A stretch of DNA of 64,000 bases from DAOUKH01 sp965261455. GTDB taxonomy: Bacteria > Chloroflexota > Dehalococcoidia > SHYB01. The notes below the pieces were generated by a model, which saw only the letters and a program-made list of their open reading frames with translations, was not told where the DNA came from and searched no databases. A program made the position numbers and the translations under genes. Below are positions 31,301-39,738 of the stretch, piece by piece (position 1 is the stretch's first letter; each line of letters begins with the position of its first letter). The stretch is from NCBI GenBank assembly GCA_965261455.1, contig OZ253453.1, positions 2,170,001 to 2,234,000 of the forward strand, written 5' to 3'.

Positions 31301-32508
31301 GCCTCCCCCTCGAAGGAATTCGGATCGTCGACTTCACCCAAGTCTGGGCGGGGCCGCAGGTCAGCGCCTGCTTGGGCGACATGGGCGCGACGGTGGCACG
31401 GGTCGAGTCGAACAGCGGCACCGACGTGCAGCGCAATTTCGGCCGCCCCAAGTCGCCCATGCGCCAGATCCTCGAGTCGCATTGGTACTACCGCAGCCGC
31501 GAGTACTACGTCACCCTCAACCTGCTGCACGCTGAAGGCGTCGATCTTCTCAAGCGCATGATCCACTGGGGCGACGTGCTCGTCCTCAACCTCTCCCCGC
31601 ACAAGCAGCGCGCCCTCGGCGTCGATTACGAGAGCCTCCGCAAGGAGAAGCCCGACCTCATCATGGCGGCCTTCTCCGCCGCGGGGCAGTGGGGGCCCTA
31701 CGACGATCTCCTCGCCTTCGGCCCTTCGATGAACGTCGCCGTCGGCAGCGACGCCCTCGTCGGCTACCCCGAGGACGAGGGCCGCCCCATGCTGCATGTC
31801 TGGGACCCCGACCCCGGCATGGGCGTCATGCTCGGCTACGCGATCATGACCGCCGTCTTCCACCGCTCGCGCACCGGCAAGGGCCAGCTTATCGACCTGC
31901 CGTTCAGCGAGCTGCTGCCGGGCTTCCTCGGCGAGCCCATCATCGAGTACCAGATGACCGGCGAGGTCCCCAAGCCCAAGGGGAACCGCCATCCCCACAT
32001 GGCCCCGCACGAGATCTACCCAAGCAAGGACGACGACTCCTGGGTCTCAATCGCGGTGAACGGCGAGGAGGAGTGGCGCGCCTTCTGCGGCGCAATCGGC
32101 CGACCCGAACTCGCCGCCGACCCCCGCTTCGCCACCCTGGCCGACCGCCTAGCCAACCTCGCCGCCTTGGACGAGACCGTCGCGGCCTGGACGCGGGAAC
32201 GCTCGAACATCGAGGCGACGCACGTACTCCAGCGGGCCGGCGTGGCCGCGGCCCCGGCGTACAAGGTCAGCGAGCTCTACCATGACCCCCACGACATCGC
32301 CCGCCGCACCTCAATTGACGTGCATGTGGACGAGCTCGACGCCGCCGACGTGACTTACGGCATCCCCTGGCGTCTCAGCGAGACGCCGGGCGCGGTGCGC
32401 AGCCTCGGCCGCCCCCTCGGCGCCGACAACGAGCGCTTCTACCGCGACGAGATCGCCCTGCCCCCCGAAGAAGTCGAGCGCCTCATCGAGCAGCAGGTCA
32501 TCTACTAG
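31297..32508 (+). CDS. Family III (CaiB/BaiF) CoA-transferase, partner subunit
   Basis: 403 residues from ATG 31297, which overlaps the previous stop by 4 nt. It keeps the fold (IRIVDFTQVWAGPQVSACLGD) but lacks the usual IEPP segment, having VESNSGTDVQRN. The catalytic position is Asp170 in VWDPDPG, then RTGKGQLID. The coupled translation and different substrate-side loops suggest a heteromeric enzyme with the gene before it. It ends the run that starts at 28062 and converges on the sulfite reductase gene. Confidence 0.92.
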   Translation: MSLPLEGIRIVDFTQVWAGPQVSACLGDMGATVARVESNSGTDVQRNFGRPKSPMRQILESHWYYRSREYYVTLNLLHAEGVDLLKRMIHWGDVLVLNLSPHKQRALGVDYESLRKEKPDLIMAAFSAAGQWGPYDDLLAFGPSMNVAVGSDALVGYPEDEGRPMLHVWDPDPGMGVMLGYAIMTAVFHRSRTGKGQLIDLPFSELLPGFLGEPIIEYQMTGEVPKPKGNRHPHMAPHEIYPSKDDDSWVSIAVNGEEEWRAFCGAIGRPELAADPRFATLADRLANLAALDETVAAWTRERSNIEATHVLQRAGVAAAPAYKVSELYHDPHDIARRTSIDVHVDELDAADVTYGIPWRLSETPGAVRSLGRPLGADNERFYRDEIALPPEEVERLIEQQVIY

Positions 32509-32523
32509 CCCCGCGGCGCGCGG

Positions 32524-34317
32524 CTAGACAGCGCACTCCCCTTCGCCGCGCTCCACCTTGAAGGGGATAGTCTTGGTCCAGTCCATGTAGAGCTGGATCG
32601 TGTCCTTGCCGAGCGGTCCTACCTGTTGCAGGTCGGTGAGGAGGGGCGAGAAGGCCTCGGGGCCGACGCGGTCCACGAAGTCGAGGAACCGCTCGTCGCC
32701 GCTCTCCCGCTCGCGGGTGTAGAAGTCGAGGACGCGCTCGATGAACTCGGGGGCGAGCTTGGCGGGCACCCGGCCGCGGACGCGCTGGCCGAAGCGAATC
32801 GGGCCCTCCGTCCCTGTCGCGTTGCCGCCGACGAAGACCTCGTAGGCGGGCACCTGCTGGCCGCTGCCTCCCTTGATCGCCGCGCCGTGGAAGCCGATGC
32901 TCGCAATGTGGTGCTGGCCGCAGCCGTTGGGGCAGCCGCTCGCCTTCACGTGCATCTTCTTGATCTGGGGGTCGGTGGTGTCGAGGGCGGCGATCTTCTC
33001 GCGGAGCGCCTGTCCCAGGCCCATCGACGACGTGATGCCCAGCTTGCAGCTATCGGTGCCGGGGCACGTCACCACGTCGGTGATCTCATCCGCGCCGCCC
33101 TCGACGAGGTCCTGCGCCTTCAGCTCGTTCCAGACGTCGTGAACGAGCTCCGTCCGGACCCAGCGCAGCACGAGGTTCTGCTCCTGCGTCAGGCGGACGC
33201 GTCCGCCTGAGTAATTTCGGCTGATCGCGCCGAGCCCGCGGAACTGGTCGCCCGTCAGGTCGCCCTGGGGAACGGTGACCTCGACGGCGGCGTAGCCCTC
33301 CTGGCGCTGGGGCTTCACGTTCGTGGTCGCCCACGCGGTGAACTCAGGGGAGGCGGATCCGTTCACGAACCGGCTCGCCTTGGGAGGCGGCGGCGCGCCG
33401 GCGGCTTCGTCGTCCTCGAACATCCACGGCTCGGGATCGATCTTCTCCTCGGCCCAAGGCCTCGCCAACTCCGCGTCCACCAGCGTGCGGAACTCCTCGA
33501 TGCCGATGCGGTCGACGAGGAACTTGATGCGCGCCTTCATCCGGTTCTTGCGCAGCTCGTCGGCGGCGTCGAAGACCCGGAACACCGCCTCCGACACGCG
33601 CAGGTAGTCGTCCACGGACACAAACTCGTACAGCGTCGGCGCGAGCCGCGCCATAATCGATGTCCCGCCGCCTACGACGATCTTGAAGCCGCGCACCGTC
33701 TCGCCGTCCACCTCCCTGGTCTGGGCGATGAAACCGAGATCGTGGATCGCGGTCATGGCGCAGTCGTGGGCGCAGCCGGAGAAGGCCGTCTTGAGCTTGC
33801 GGGGGAAGACTTGCGTCAGCGGGTGCCGTACGAAGTAACGGGCGTAGGCCGTCAGATAGGGCGTGGGGTCGAAGGGTTCGCCGCCGCAGACGCCCGCGAG
33901 CGGGCAGCCCGCCACGTTCCGCACCGTATTGCCGCAGGCCTCGCGGGTAGTCAGTCCCACCGAGCCGAGGAGCCGCAGCCCCTCCGCGGACCGGTCCAAC
34001 AGGATATGGTGGAACTGGATGTTCTCCCGGGTGGTGATGTGCCCCTTCTTCAGGGGCGTGAACTCGTCGGTGAAGTCGCCCAGCGTCTCGAGCTGGTCCG
34101 CCGTCACGCCGCCGAAGGGCAACTTGACCCGGAACATCTGCGCCTCAGGCTGGCGCTGGCCGTAGACGCCCTGCTTCAGGCGGAACCTGATGAACTCTTC
34201 TTCAGTGTTCTCGCCTGAGCGAAACTTCCCGACTCCTTGCTCGAAAGCGTCGATCTCTTCGGGCAGATAGGGGATGACGCCCTTCTCCGCGCCCTTTTTC
34301 GATTCGACCGTGGTCAT
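32524..34317 (-). CDS. Ferredoxin-type sulfite/nitrite reductase
   Basis: 597 residues, siroheme-[4Fe-4S] reductase with the internal two-fold repeat. The cluster cysteines are CPGTDSC (CX5C) and GCPNGCGQH (CX3C) in the second half; the first half carries RNVAGCPLAGVCGG and the N-terminal RFRLKQGVYGQRQ. It catalyses the six-electron reduction of sulfite to sulfide or nitrite to ammonia; sequence inspection alone does not decide which. There is no NADPH flavoprotein gene nearby, so electrons probably come from ferredoxin. It has its own promoter (34456-34483) and a leader of about 130 nt. Confidence 0.93.
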   Translation of the reverse strand: MTTVESKKGAEKGVIPYLPEEIDAFEQGVGKFRSGENTEEEFIRFRLKQGVYGQRQPEAQMFRVKLPFGGVTADQLETLGDFTDEFTPLKKGHITTRENIQFHHILLDRSAEGLRLLGSVGLTTREACGNTVRNVAGCPLAGVCGGEPFDPTPYLTAYARYFVRHPLTQVFPRKLKTAFSGCAHDCAMTAIHDLGFIAQTREVDGETVRGFKIVVGGGTSIMARLAPTLYEFVSVDDYLRVSEAVFRVFDAADELRKNRMKARIKFLVDRIGIEEFRTLVDAELARPWAEEKIDPEPWMFEDDEAAGAPPPPKASRFVNGSASPEFTAWATTNVKPQRQEGYAAVEVTVPQGDLTGDQFRGLGAISRNYSGGRVRLTQEQNLVLRWVRTELVHDVWNELKAQDLVEGGADEITDVVTCPGTDSCKLGITSSMGLGQALREKIAALDTTDPQIKKMHVKASGCPNGCGQHHIASIGFHGAAIKGGSGQQVPAYEVFVGGNATGTEGPIRFGQRVRGRVPAKLAPEFIERVLDFYTRERESGDERFLDFVDRVGPEAFSPLLTDLQQVGPLGKDTIQLYMDWTKTIPFKVERGEGECAV

Positions 34318-34455
34318 ACCTGCTCTCTTCCTAGCTTCCCGTGAAAAGCCGATAGGCGAACGTCCCTCGACATACAGCGGGACGCCCGCGGCGCGCGCCC
34401 CGAATCCTCACCTGAAGGGCCGGTGCGCCGGTTGAATCCCTGCGTTTGAACCTTC
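34318..34455 (-). promoter_or_regulatory. Leader of the sulfite/nitrite reductase gene
   Basis: An approximately 130-nt untranslated leader with a GC-rich stem (CGTCCC/GGGACG with a 12-nt loop) near the gene. I do not recognise it as a SAM, cobalamin or other known riboswitch. Confidence 0.3.
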
Positions 34456-34483
34456 AGTCTAGCATTGCGAGGGGTCGTGTCAA
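34456..34483 (-). promoter_or_regulatory. Promoter of the sulfite/nitrite reductase
   Basis: On the minus strand TTGACA (34483-34478), a 16-nt spacer and TGC+TAGACT (-10 at 34461-34456). Both a consensus -35 and an extended -10 are present. Confidence 0.75.
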
Positions 34484-34500
34484 CGGAAGGGCGGCGCCCG

Positions 34501-35151
34501 CTAGGCCGACGGCTCCCGTTGCGGGCCGGACGAGGCCAGCGCGAGGGCGTGCTCGTAGTCTTCGCGTGTATTCAGGTTCGTCAGCACCAGCGGATCGTCG
34601 ACCGCCACCTCGCGGATGCTGCCGCTGTGGCGCTGGATTACCTCGCGGACGCCGCGGCCCTCCTCGGTGATGCGGAGCAGTTCGGGCAGAAGCGAGGCGT
34701 CAAAGATGGGCGGGTGCCCGTGCTTTCCCCGGTACGCCGGTATCGAGATGAGCGCCCCCTGGTTCTTATGGGCCTCGGCGAGGCGACGGAGCAGCGCCGC
34801 CGGACGGGGCTGGTCGGCGGCGAGTAACAGCAGGGACGCCGCGCCGGGGCCCACGGCGCGCAGCCCTGCCTTGATCGAGCTCGTCTTGCCCTCGCGGTAG
34901 TCCGGGTTGACCACGATCGTGAGCCGGGGGTCTTCGACCGCCTCAACCAGGGGCCGGACCGTTGAGACCTCGTGCCCCAACACGACGACGGCTTGCCCCA
35001 TGCCGGCTTCGAGGAGCTGCCGTGTTTGATAGACGACGAGCGGCTCGCCCAGCCAGTCGAGGGTCTGTTTGGGCCGCCCCATGCGGCTCGACTCGCCGGC
35101 GGCGAGGAGCACGCCGGCACAGGCCGCCGCGCCGGACTCCGCCCGGGTCAC
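34501..35151 (-). CDS. MocA-type molybdenum cofactor nucleotidyltransferase
   Basis: 216 residues, NTP-transferase fold: LLAAGESSRMGRPKQTLDW at 16-34 is the GxG/RxGxxK nucleotide-binding signature, and LLLAADQP gives the metal-binding Asp. MocA converts Mo-molybdopterin to the cytosine dinucleotide cofactor used by xanthine dehydrogenase/CO dehydrogenase-type enzymes. Its start overlaps the end of the XdhC-like gene by 4 nt, a fixed pairing in many genomes. The molybdenum hydroxylase it serves is not in the window. Confidence 0.88.
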   Translation of the reverse strand: MTRAESGAAACAGVLLAAGESSRMGRPKQTLDWLGEPLVVYQTRQLLEAGMGQAVVVLGHEVSTVRPLVEAVEDPRLTIVVNPDYREGKTSSIKAGLRAVGPGAASLLLLAADQPRPAALLRRLAEAHKNQGALISIPAYRGKHGHPPIFDASLLPELLRITEEGRGVREVIQRHSGSIREVAVDDPLVLTNLNTREDYEHALALASSGPQREPSA

Positions 35152-36275
35152 GCCCGTCCCGCGAGCTGCTTCGCCTTGGGCAGGAGACGGTCGGCCTTCA
35201 ACACGCCGCCCTTCTTCCCGTGGCGGACCGCCAGAATCTCCGCCATCACGCTGACGGCGATCTCCTCCGGGCTCCGCCCGCCGATGTCGAGGCCGACGGG
35301 GGCGCGAATCTCGCCGATGCGCTCTCCGTCGATGCCCTCCTCGAACAGCCGCCGGAAGATCATCGCCGCCTTGCGCTTGCTCCCCAACAGCCCCACGTAG
35401 CCCGCCTTAGAGCGCGCCGCGGCCAGCAGCGCCGCGTCGTCGTACTTGTGGCCGCGCGTGGCAACGAGAACGTAGGAGTTCGGCGTGAGATCCAGTGACG
35501 CGACACCCGCGTCGAAGTCCCCGACCACGATCTGCTCCGCTTCGGGGAAGCGCTCCGCGTTGGCGAACATCTCGCGGTCGTCCACGATGATGGTGGCGTA
35601 GCCGAGGAACGTAGCCAGCTTATAGACCGCGTAGCCGACATGGCCGCCGCCGACGATGACGATCGTCGCGGGGCGGGTGAACGTCTCGACGTAGACCTTC
35701 GCCTTGGACTCGGTGGTAAGCCAGACCTCGCGCCCCTTGGGCATAAGGTCGAGCGCCGCCTCGACAGCGGCCTCGTCGAGCTCGGGAGCGCCCAGCCCGC
35801 CCACAGCGCCGCCGTCATCCCGGATGAACAGCTTGGCCTCAGGCCGGCCGCTCGACGTTCCCGGATCGGCTAGCGTGGCCAGGGCCCGGTCGCCGCGGCC
35901 CTCGAACGCCGCCATGATCTCGCCGAACAGCGGGGCAAGCTCGGAGTGCCCCGCCAGGGGGTCGATCAGAATCTCCATCGTCCCGCCGCACACCAGCCCG
36001 TCCTTGGCGGCGATGTCCTCGTTGAGCACGAACCGGCGCAGCTGTGGCGCGCCGTCGGTCTGCTCTTCCAAGATGATGCGCGCCTCGGTGAGCACGTCGG
36101 CCTCGACACAGCCCCCGCCCAGCGTGCCGAACATCGTGCCGTCGGCGCGGACCAACAGCTTGGCCCCCGGCTTCTGCGGCGTCGACCCCTTGGTGTTCAC
36201 CACCGTTGCCAGCACGAACGGCTCGCCCGCCGCGAGCAACCGCCCCGCTTCGCCAAAGATAGGTTGCGTATCCAT
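35148..36275 (-). CDS. XdhC/CoxI-family molybdoenzyme maturation protein
   Basis: 375 residues. The N-terminal XdhC/CoxI domain has ATVVNTKGSTPQKPGAKLLV at 23-42 and GTLGGGCVEADV; the C-terminal Rossmann domain has IVIVGGGHVGYAVYKLA. XdhC binds the cofactor, supports its sulfuration and hands it to xanthine dehydrogenase-type apoenzymes. The last codons overlap MocA. It has a -10 (TATACT, 36301-36296) of its own 21 nt upstream of the ATG. Confidence 0.92.
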   Translation of the reverse strand: MDTQPIFGEAGRLLAAGEPFVLATVVNTKGSTPQKPGAKLLVRADGTMFGTLGGGCVEADVLTEARIILEEQTDGAPQLRRFVLNEDIAAKDGLVCGGTMEILIDPLAGHSELAPLFGEIMAAFEGRGDRALATLADPGTSSGRPEAKLFIRDDGGAVGGLGAPELDEAAVEAALDLMPKGREVWLTTESKAKVYVETFTRPATIVIVGGGHVGYAVYKLATFLGYATIIVDDREMFANAERFPEAEQIVVGDFDAGVASLDLTPNSYVLVATRGHKYDDAALLAAARSKAGYVGLLGSKRKAAMIFRRLFEEGIDGERIGEIRAPVGLDIGGRSPEEIAVSVMAEILAVRHGKKGGVLKADRLLPKAKQLAGRA

Positions 36276-36295
36276 AGCCCCCAGCCTCCGGTTTC

Positions 36296-36301
36296 AGTAT
36301 A
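36296..36301 (-). promoter_or_regulatory. -10 element of the xdhC-mocA operon
   Basis: TATACT on the minus strand; transcription would start about 14 nt before the ATG at 36275. No convincing -35. Confidence 0.4.
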
Positions 36302-36341
36302 ACCAACGCGCGGCGAGAGCCAACGGGCGCCCCAGGCGGCG

Positions 36342-37031
36342 TCACGCGGGGCCGGTGAAATGCGCCAGCGACGCGGTCAGCGTGGCGAACGTCCGCGTGG
36401 GCACGACGCCCCGCTTGTTGACCTCGCCCTTGCGCCGGATCCAAATCGTGTCCATCCCGGCGTCGCGCCCCGGCTGGATGTCGTTCGTCAGGCTGTCGCC
36501 CACGACGACGGCGCTCTCGGGCCGCACGCAAAGCCGTTCCAGCGCGCGGTCGAAGTAATCGCGCTTCCCCTTGCCCACGCCGAGCGTCTCTTCGTCGAAC
36601 GTCGCCTTGAAGTACGAGCGCCCCGCCCGCGATTCGATGTGCTCGACCTTCGTCTTGGCGTAGTCGCCCGTCGCCAGATGCAACGTGTACCCCGCGCCGG
36701 CCATCGCGTCCAGATAGCCGAACGTCTCCTCGAACAGCGCGGTGGCGTACCAGCACTCCTCCTGCGCCGCGCGGATGCGCCGACGCAGCTCCGCCGTCAC
36801 CTCGGCCTTGGTGGTGCGGTTTAGCTCCTCGGTCATCATCTTGTAGTGCAGGTCGAGGTCGGCGTGGCGCTTCGGGTGCTTGGCGAGCACGATCCGGTGC
36901 ACCGACTCCCACAGCTGGAGCACCTCCCGGCCGGTGAGGCCGAGGAAGCCTTCGAGGTTCTTCTCGTAGACGTAGTCGGAGTCGTTGAGCGTGCGGTCGA
37001 AGTCGAGCAGGACGTGTTTGTAGCGGGGCAT
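36342..37031 (-). CDS. HAD-superfamily hydrolase
   Basis: 229 residues. Motif I is LLDFDRTLND (DxDxT, residues 8-17), with the nucleophile and acid Asp. Motif II is near LHLATGDY, the Lys of motif III in KGKRDYF and motif IV in VVGDSLTNDI. The helical cap between motifs I and II marks a class I, YjjG/phosphoglycolate phosphatase-like member acting on small phosphate esters. ATG 37031 with GGAG upstream is preferred over an in-frame start at 37085, which would lie before the likely transcription start. A TATAAT box (37076-37071) overlaps the stop of the gene before it. Confidence 0.9.
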   Translation of the reverse strand: MPRYKHVLLDFDRTLNDSDYVYEKNLEGFLGLTGREVLQLWESVHRIVLAKHPKRHADLDLHYKMMTEELNRTTKAEVTAELRRRIRAAQEECWYATALFEETFGYLDAMAGAGYTLHLATGDYAKTKVEHIESRAGRSYFKATFDEETLGVGKGKRDYFDRALERLCVRPESAVVVGDSLTNDIQPGRDAGMDTIWIRRKGEVNKRGVVPTRTFATLTASLAHFTGPA

Positions 37032-37071
37032 GGGTGCGGGGGTCTCCGGGGAATCGTTTACCAAGAGGGGA

Positions 37072-37743
37072 TTATACGTCCCCACGACTTCGGCCCGTGG
37101 CGCACAGGTCGGCGACCGGACAGCCGCCGCAGCGGGGCTCGCGCTTCACGCAATGGCGCTTGGCGAGCGCGACGAGCAGGGCGTGGTACTCGTTGTACAT
37201 CGCCGCATCCGGGGGCAGGTTCGCCTCGAACAAGCGTTGGTAGTCCGCGTAGGCGCGGGCCGCGAGCGAGACGCCGAGCCGGTCGACGATGCGGCGGGTC
37301 ATCGCGTCGATGACGAACGCGGGCTTCCCCGCCGCGTAGAGCAGAATCGAGTCCGCCGTCTCGGGGCCCACCCCGTGAATCGAGAGAAGTTCCTTGCGCA
37401 CCGCCTCCGTCGGCCCAGCCAGCCACGCACCGAGGTCGTCGCCATGCTCGCCGAGCCGCTGCGCGAAGGCCTTCAGCTTGCGCGCCTTGGCGTTGTGGTA
37501 GCCGCACGAGTAGCAGAGGCGCGCCAGCTCGGGCTCCGGGATGCGCCGCAGCGCCGCCGGGGAGAGCGCGCTGGCCTCCTTGAGCTTGGCCATCGTCCCC
37601 TCGACGTTCCGCCACGCCACCGCCTGCACCAGGACCGCGCCGACGATCATCTCGAACGGCGAGTCGGCGGGCCACCACTCCTGCGGCCCATACACCGCCA
37701 GCAGCCGGTCGAAGACCCCGGCGATCAAGGCGCGGTGGGACAC
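37072..37743 (-). CDS. Endonuclease III-related DNA glycosylase (HhH-GPD, 4Fe-4S)
   Basis: 223 residues from GTG 37743, chosen because family members start close to the segment RLLAVYGPQEWWPADSPF; ATG 37788 is an alternative. The helix-hairpin-helix reads IHGVGPETADSILLYA and the catalytic Asp is in VIDAMTRRI. The Lys that makes endonuclease III a beta-lyase (GRKTA) is Glu here (GPETA), so it is probably a monofunctional glycosylase, like MIG-type enzymes. The iron-sulfur loop is C-x6-C-x2-C-x5-C (CVKREPRCGGCPVADLC). Confidence 0.88.
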   Translation of the reverse strand: MSHRALIAGVFDRLLAVYGPQEWWPADSPFEMIVGAVLVQAVAWRNVEGTMAKLKEASALSPAALRRIPEPELARLCYSCGYHNAKARKLKAFAQRLGEHGDDLGAWLAGPTEAVRKELLSIHGVGPETADSILLYAAGKPAFVIDAMTRRIVDRLGVSLAARAYADYQRLFEANLPPDAAMYNEYHALLVALAKRHCVKREPRCGGCPVADLCATGRSRGDV

Positions 37744-37751
37744 GGGACCAC

Positions 37752-37779
37752 TTGGGACGGGGCGATCAACTGCTAGACT
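37752..37779 (+). promoter_or_regulatory. Promoter of the DUF3800 gene (leaderless)
   Basis: TTGGGA (37752-37757), a 16-nt spacer and TGC+TAGACT (-10 at 37774-37779). Transcription should start at or 1 nt before the ATG at 37787. Confidence 0.6.
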
Positions 37780-37786
37780 GTCCTGC

Positions 37787-38596
37787 ATGGATGTGTGCCC
37801 TGCCTTCGTGGACGAAACCGGCGTTCTGTCAGCATCCCCCAAGGCACAACCCGTCTATGGCATCGGCCTTCTAGTCGCACCCGATCCAAAAGCCATCACC
37901 GACAAGCTCTCTACACTGCACTTCCGGTTTAGGGAACAACGCATCACAGGTCGAAGGCAGCTGATCCGGAATATCAGGGAAGGAGTGACCACCCCCACGA
38001 TCGATGAGTGGGTGGAGCTAACCCGGACGACGCAGCATCACGAATACAAGTTCAGTGCAGTTGCTAGGCATAACCTCCAAGACTACGTAAGCCTACTCGC
38101 CCTGTACCTATCATTGGGCGGTATGGAATTCCATTCATTGATACTCGACCGTACCGACCCTGCATTCGATTACCGGCGTTGGGGAGAAGACCCCTGGGAT
38201 GCCTACCTGGCTATCGCCCAGGAATTACTGCGCAGGAGGCTCAAGCGCCCGGTATTCGCGATTGTGGATTTCCAGGGAAAGCCCAAGAAGGCTAGGGCGT
38301 ATTTGGAGGACAGGCTTTGCACCCTACCTCATGTCGCCGGATGCTTGCGCGCATCTTCCGAAACCTCGGTGTTTCTTCAAATCGTCGATTTGCTGCTGGG
38401 TTGTGTCCAGTTCGATTGGAAGGATCAGCGAGGCTACTACAAGGCGTCGGCCAACACTCGGGCGAAACGCGATCTGACCATATTCTTGAAGAGTCAACTG
38501 GGCATTGCCGCCGGTGAGCCGATTGTTTCAGAATCGCTGCGGTTTAGGAAGAGGAGGCGCCTGTCGCTATTCACGACATGGTGGGCTCGGCCTTAA
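37787..38596 (+). CDS. DUF3800 domain protein
   Basis: 269 residues. The start AFVDETG (6-12) with Asp9, the central SLILDRTDPA segment and the C-terminal VDLLLGCVQFDW pattern fit DUF3800, a family with an RNase H-like fold often found in mobile or defence regions; its activity is not established. Codon use is less GC-rich than that of the neighbours, which suggests transfer. The mRNA is probably leaderless. It is divergent from the DNA glycosylase gene, with overlapping promoter space. Confidence 0.75.
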   Translation: MDVCPAFVDETGVLSASPKAQPVYGIGLLVAPDPKAITDKLSTLHFRFREQRITGRRQLIRNIREGVTTPTIDEWVELTRTTQHHEYKFSAVARHNLQDYVSLLALYLSLGGMEFHSLILDRTDPAFDYRRWGEDPWDAYLAIAQELLRRRLKRPVFAIVDFQGKPKKARAYLEDRLCTLPHVAGCLRASSETSVFLQIVDLLLGCVQFDWKDQRGYYKASANTRAKRDLTIFLKSQLGIAAGEPIVSESLRFRKRRRLSLFTTWWARP

Positions 38597-38742
38597 ACAA
38601 AGAAGGCCACGGCTATAACCGGCGCCCATCCCGTTATACGCGACGGCGTTACCCGGCCACTCCGTGTCCCTCAATGCTAGCCTACTTACCTTTTGGTAGC
38701 ATGTCAACGCACCGGCGTCTGCCTCTTCGCCCCGCTGCGTTG

Positions 38743-38748
38743 TATAAT
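38743..38748 (+). promoter_or_regulatory. -10 element of ilvE
   Basis: A perfect TATAAT, 33 nt before the ATG at 38782. The -35 region is weak. The 146 nt upstream holds no gene. Confidence 0.5.
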
Positions 38749-38781
38749 CCCCGTTAGCTTTAGTCCCGCGGACACCTACGC

Positions 38782-39711
38782 ATGTACGCATTTCTCAAAA
38801 ACGAAATCGTCCCGCTCGCCGAGGCCAGGATTCCGATTACGACCCACGCCTTTCACTACGGCACGGCCTGCTTCGAAGGGATTCGCGGCAACTGGAACGA
38901 CGAGCAGCGGCAGCTCTACGTCTTCCGGCCCCTCGACCACTTCCGGCGTTTGATCGCCAGCGCCAAGATCCTGCGCATCAACGTCCGCTACTCCCCCGAG
39001 CAGCTCTGCGAGATCATGGACCGGCTGATACAGACCGGCGGCGTCAAGGCCGACCTGTACATTCGCCCCATGGCCTACAAGAGCGCCGAGGTGGTGGCGA
39101 ACATGAAGGCGCAGGAGCTCGAAGACGACTTCATGATGTTCACCGTGCCGTTGGGGAACTACCTCGACCCCCACAAGGGCATCCACTGCGCCACCTCGTC
39201 GTGGCGGCGCATCGACGACATGAGCCTGCCGGCGCGCGGCAAGATCACCGGCGGCTACGTCAACAGCGTGCTCGCCAAGACCGAAGCGACGGAGAGCGGC
39301 TTCGACGAAGCGATCATGCTCAACGCCGACGGCCACGTCTCCGAGGGCTCCGGCGAGAACATCTTCATCGTCTCCGGCGGCAAGCTCGTCACGCCCGCGC
39401 CCCACGACAACATCCTCCTCGGCATCACCCGCGACACAATCATCGAGCTGGCCCGCGAGGAGCTCGGAGTCGAGACCGTCGAGCGATCGATCGACCGGTC
39501 GGAGCTCTACCAGGCCGACGAGTGCTTCCTCACCGGCACGGCGGCGCACCTGGTGCCGGTCAGCCGGATCGACCACCGGCTCGTGGGCGTCGGCGAGATC
39601 GGCCCGGTGGCGAGCGCCCTGCAGGAGCTCTACTTCGACGTGATCCGCGGGCGCAACCAGCGCTATAGCGCGTGGCGCCACCCCGTCTATCCCGCGGCGG
39701 TCAGCGCCTAG
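38782..39711 (+). CDS. ilvE: Branched-chain amino acid aminotransferase
   Basis: 309 residues, fold type IV PLP enzyme. The PLP Lys is Lys154 in ARGKITGGYVNS. The N-terminal HAFHYGTACFEGIRG (22-36) and the PLP-phosphate loop GITRDTI are typical, as is EGSGENIF. It makes Leu, Ile and Val from their keto acids, or starts their breakdown to branched acyl-CoAs; the isobutyryl-CoA-type mutase in this window would fit the second use (inference). No ilv or leu gene is adjacent. Confidence 0.95.
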   Translation: MYAFLKNEIVPLAEARIPITTHAFHYGTACFEGIRGNWNDEQRQLYVFRPLDHFRRLIASAKILRINVRYSPEQLCEIMDRLIQTGGVKADLYIRPMAYKSAEVVANMKAQELEDDFMMFTVPLGNYLDPHKGIHCATSSWRRIDDMSLPARGKITGGYVNSVLAKTEATESGFDEAIMLNADGHVSEGSGENIFIVSGGKLVTPAPHDNILLGITRDTIIELAREELGVETVERSIDRSELYQADECFLTGTAAHLVPVSRIDHRLVGVGEIGPVASALQELYFDVIRGRNQRYSAWRHPVYPAAVSA

Positions 39712-39738
39712 CGGCCGGGGCCGGGGCGGGCGTTCCCC

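Noticed and set aside
34318..34455. SAM or other known riboswitch before the sulfite/nitrite reductase.
   Set aside because: The leader lacks the conserved core sequences I know for SAM, cobalamin or TPP riboswitches.
37020..37085. Upstream start of the HAD hydrolase at 37085.
   Set aside because: It would lie before the TATAAT box and inside the previous gene's end; the DxDxT motif follows naturally from ATG 37031.
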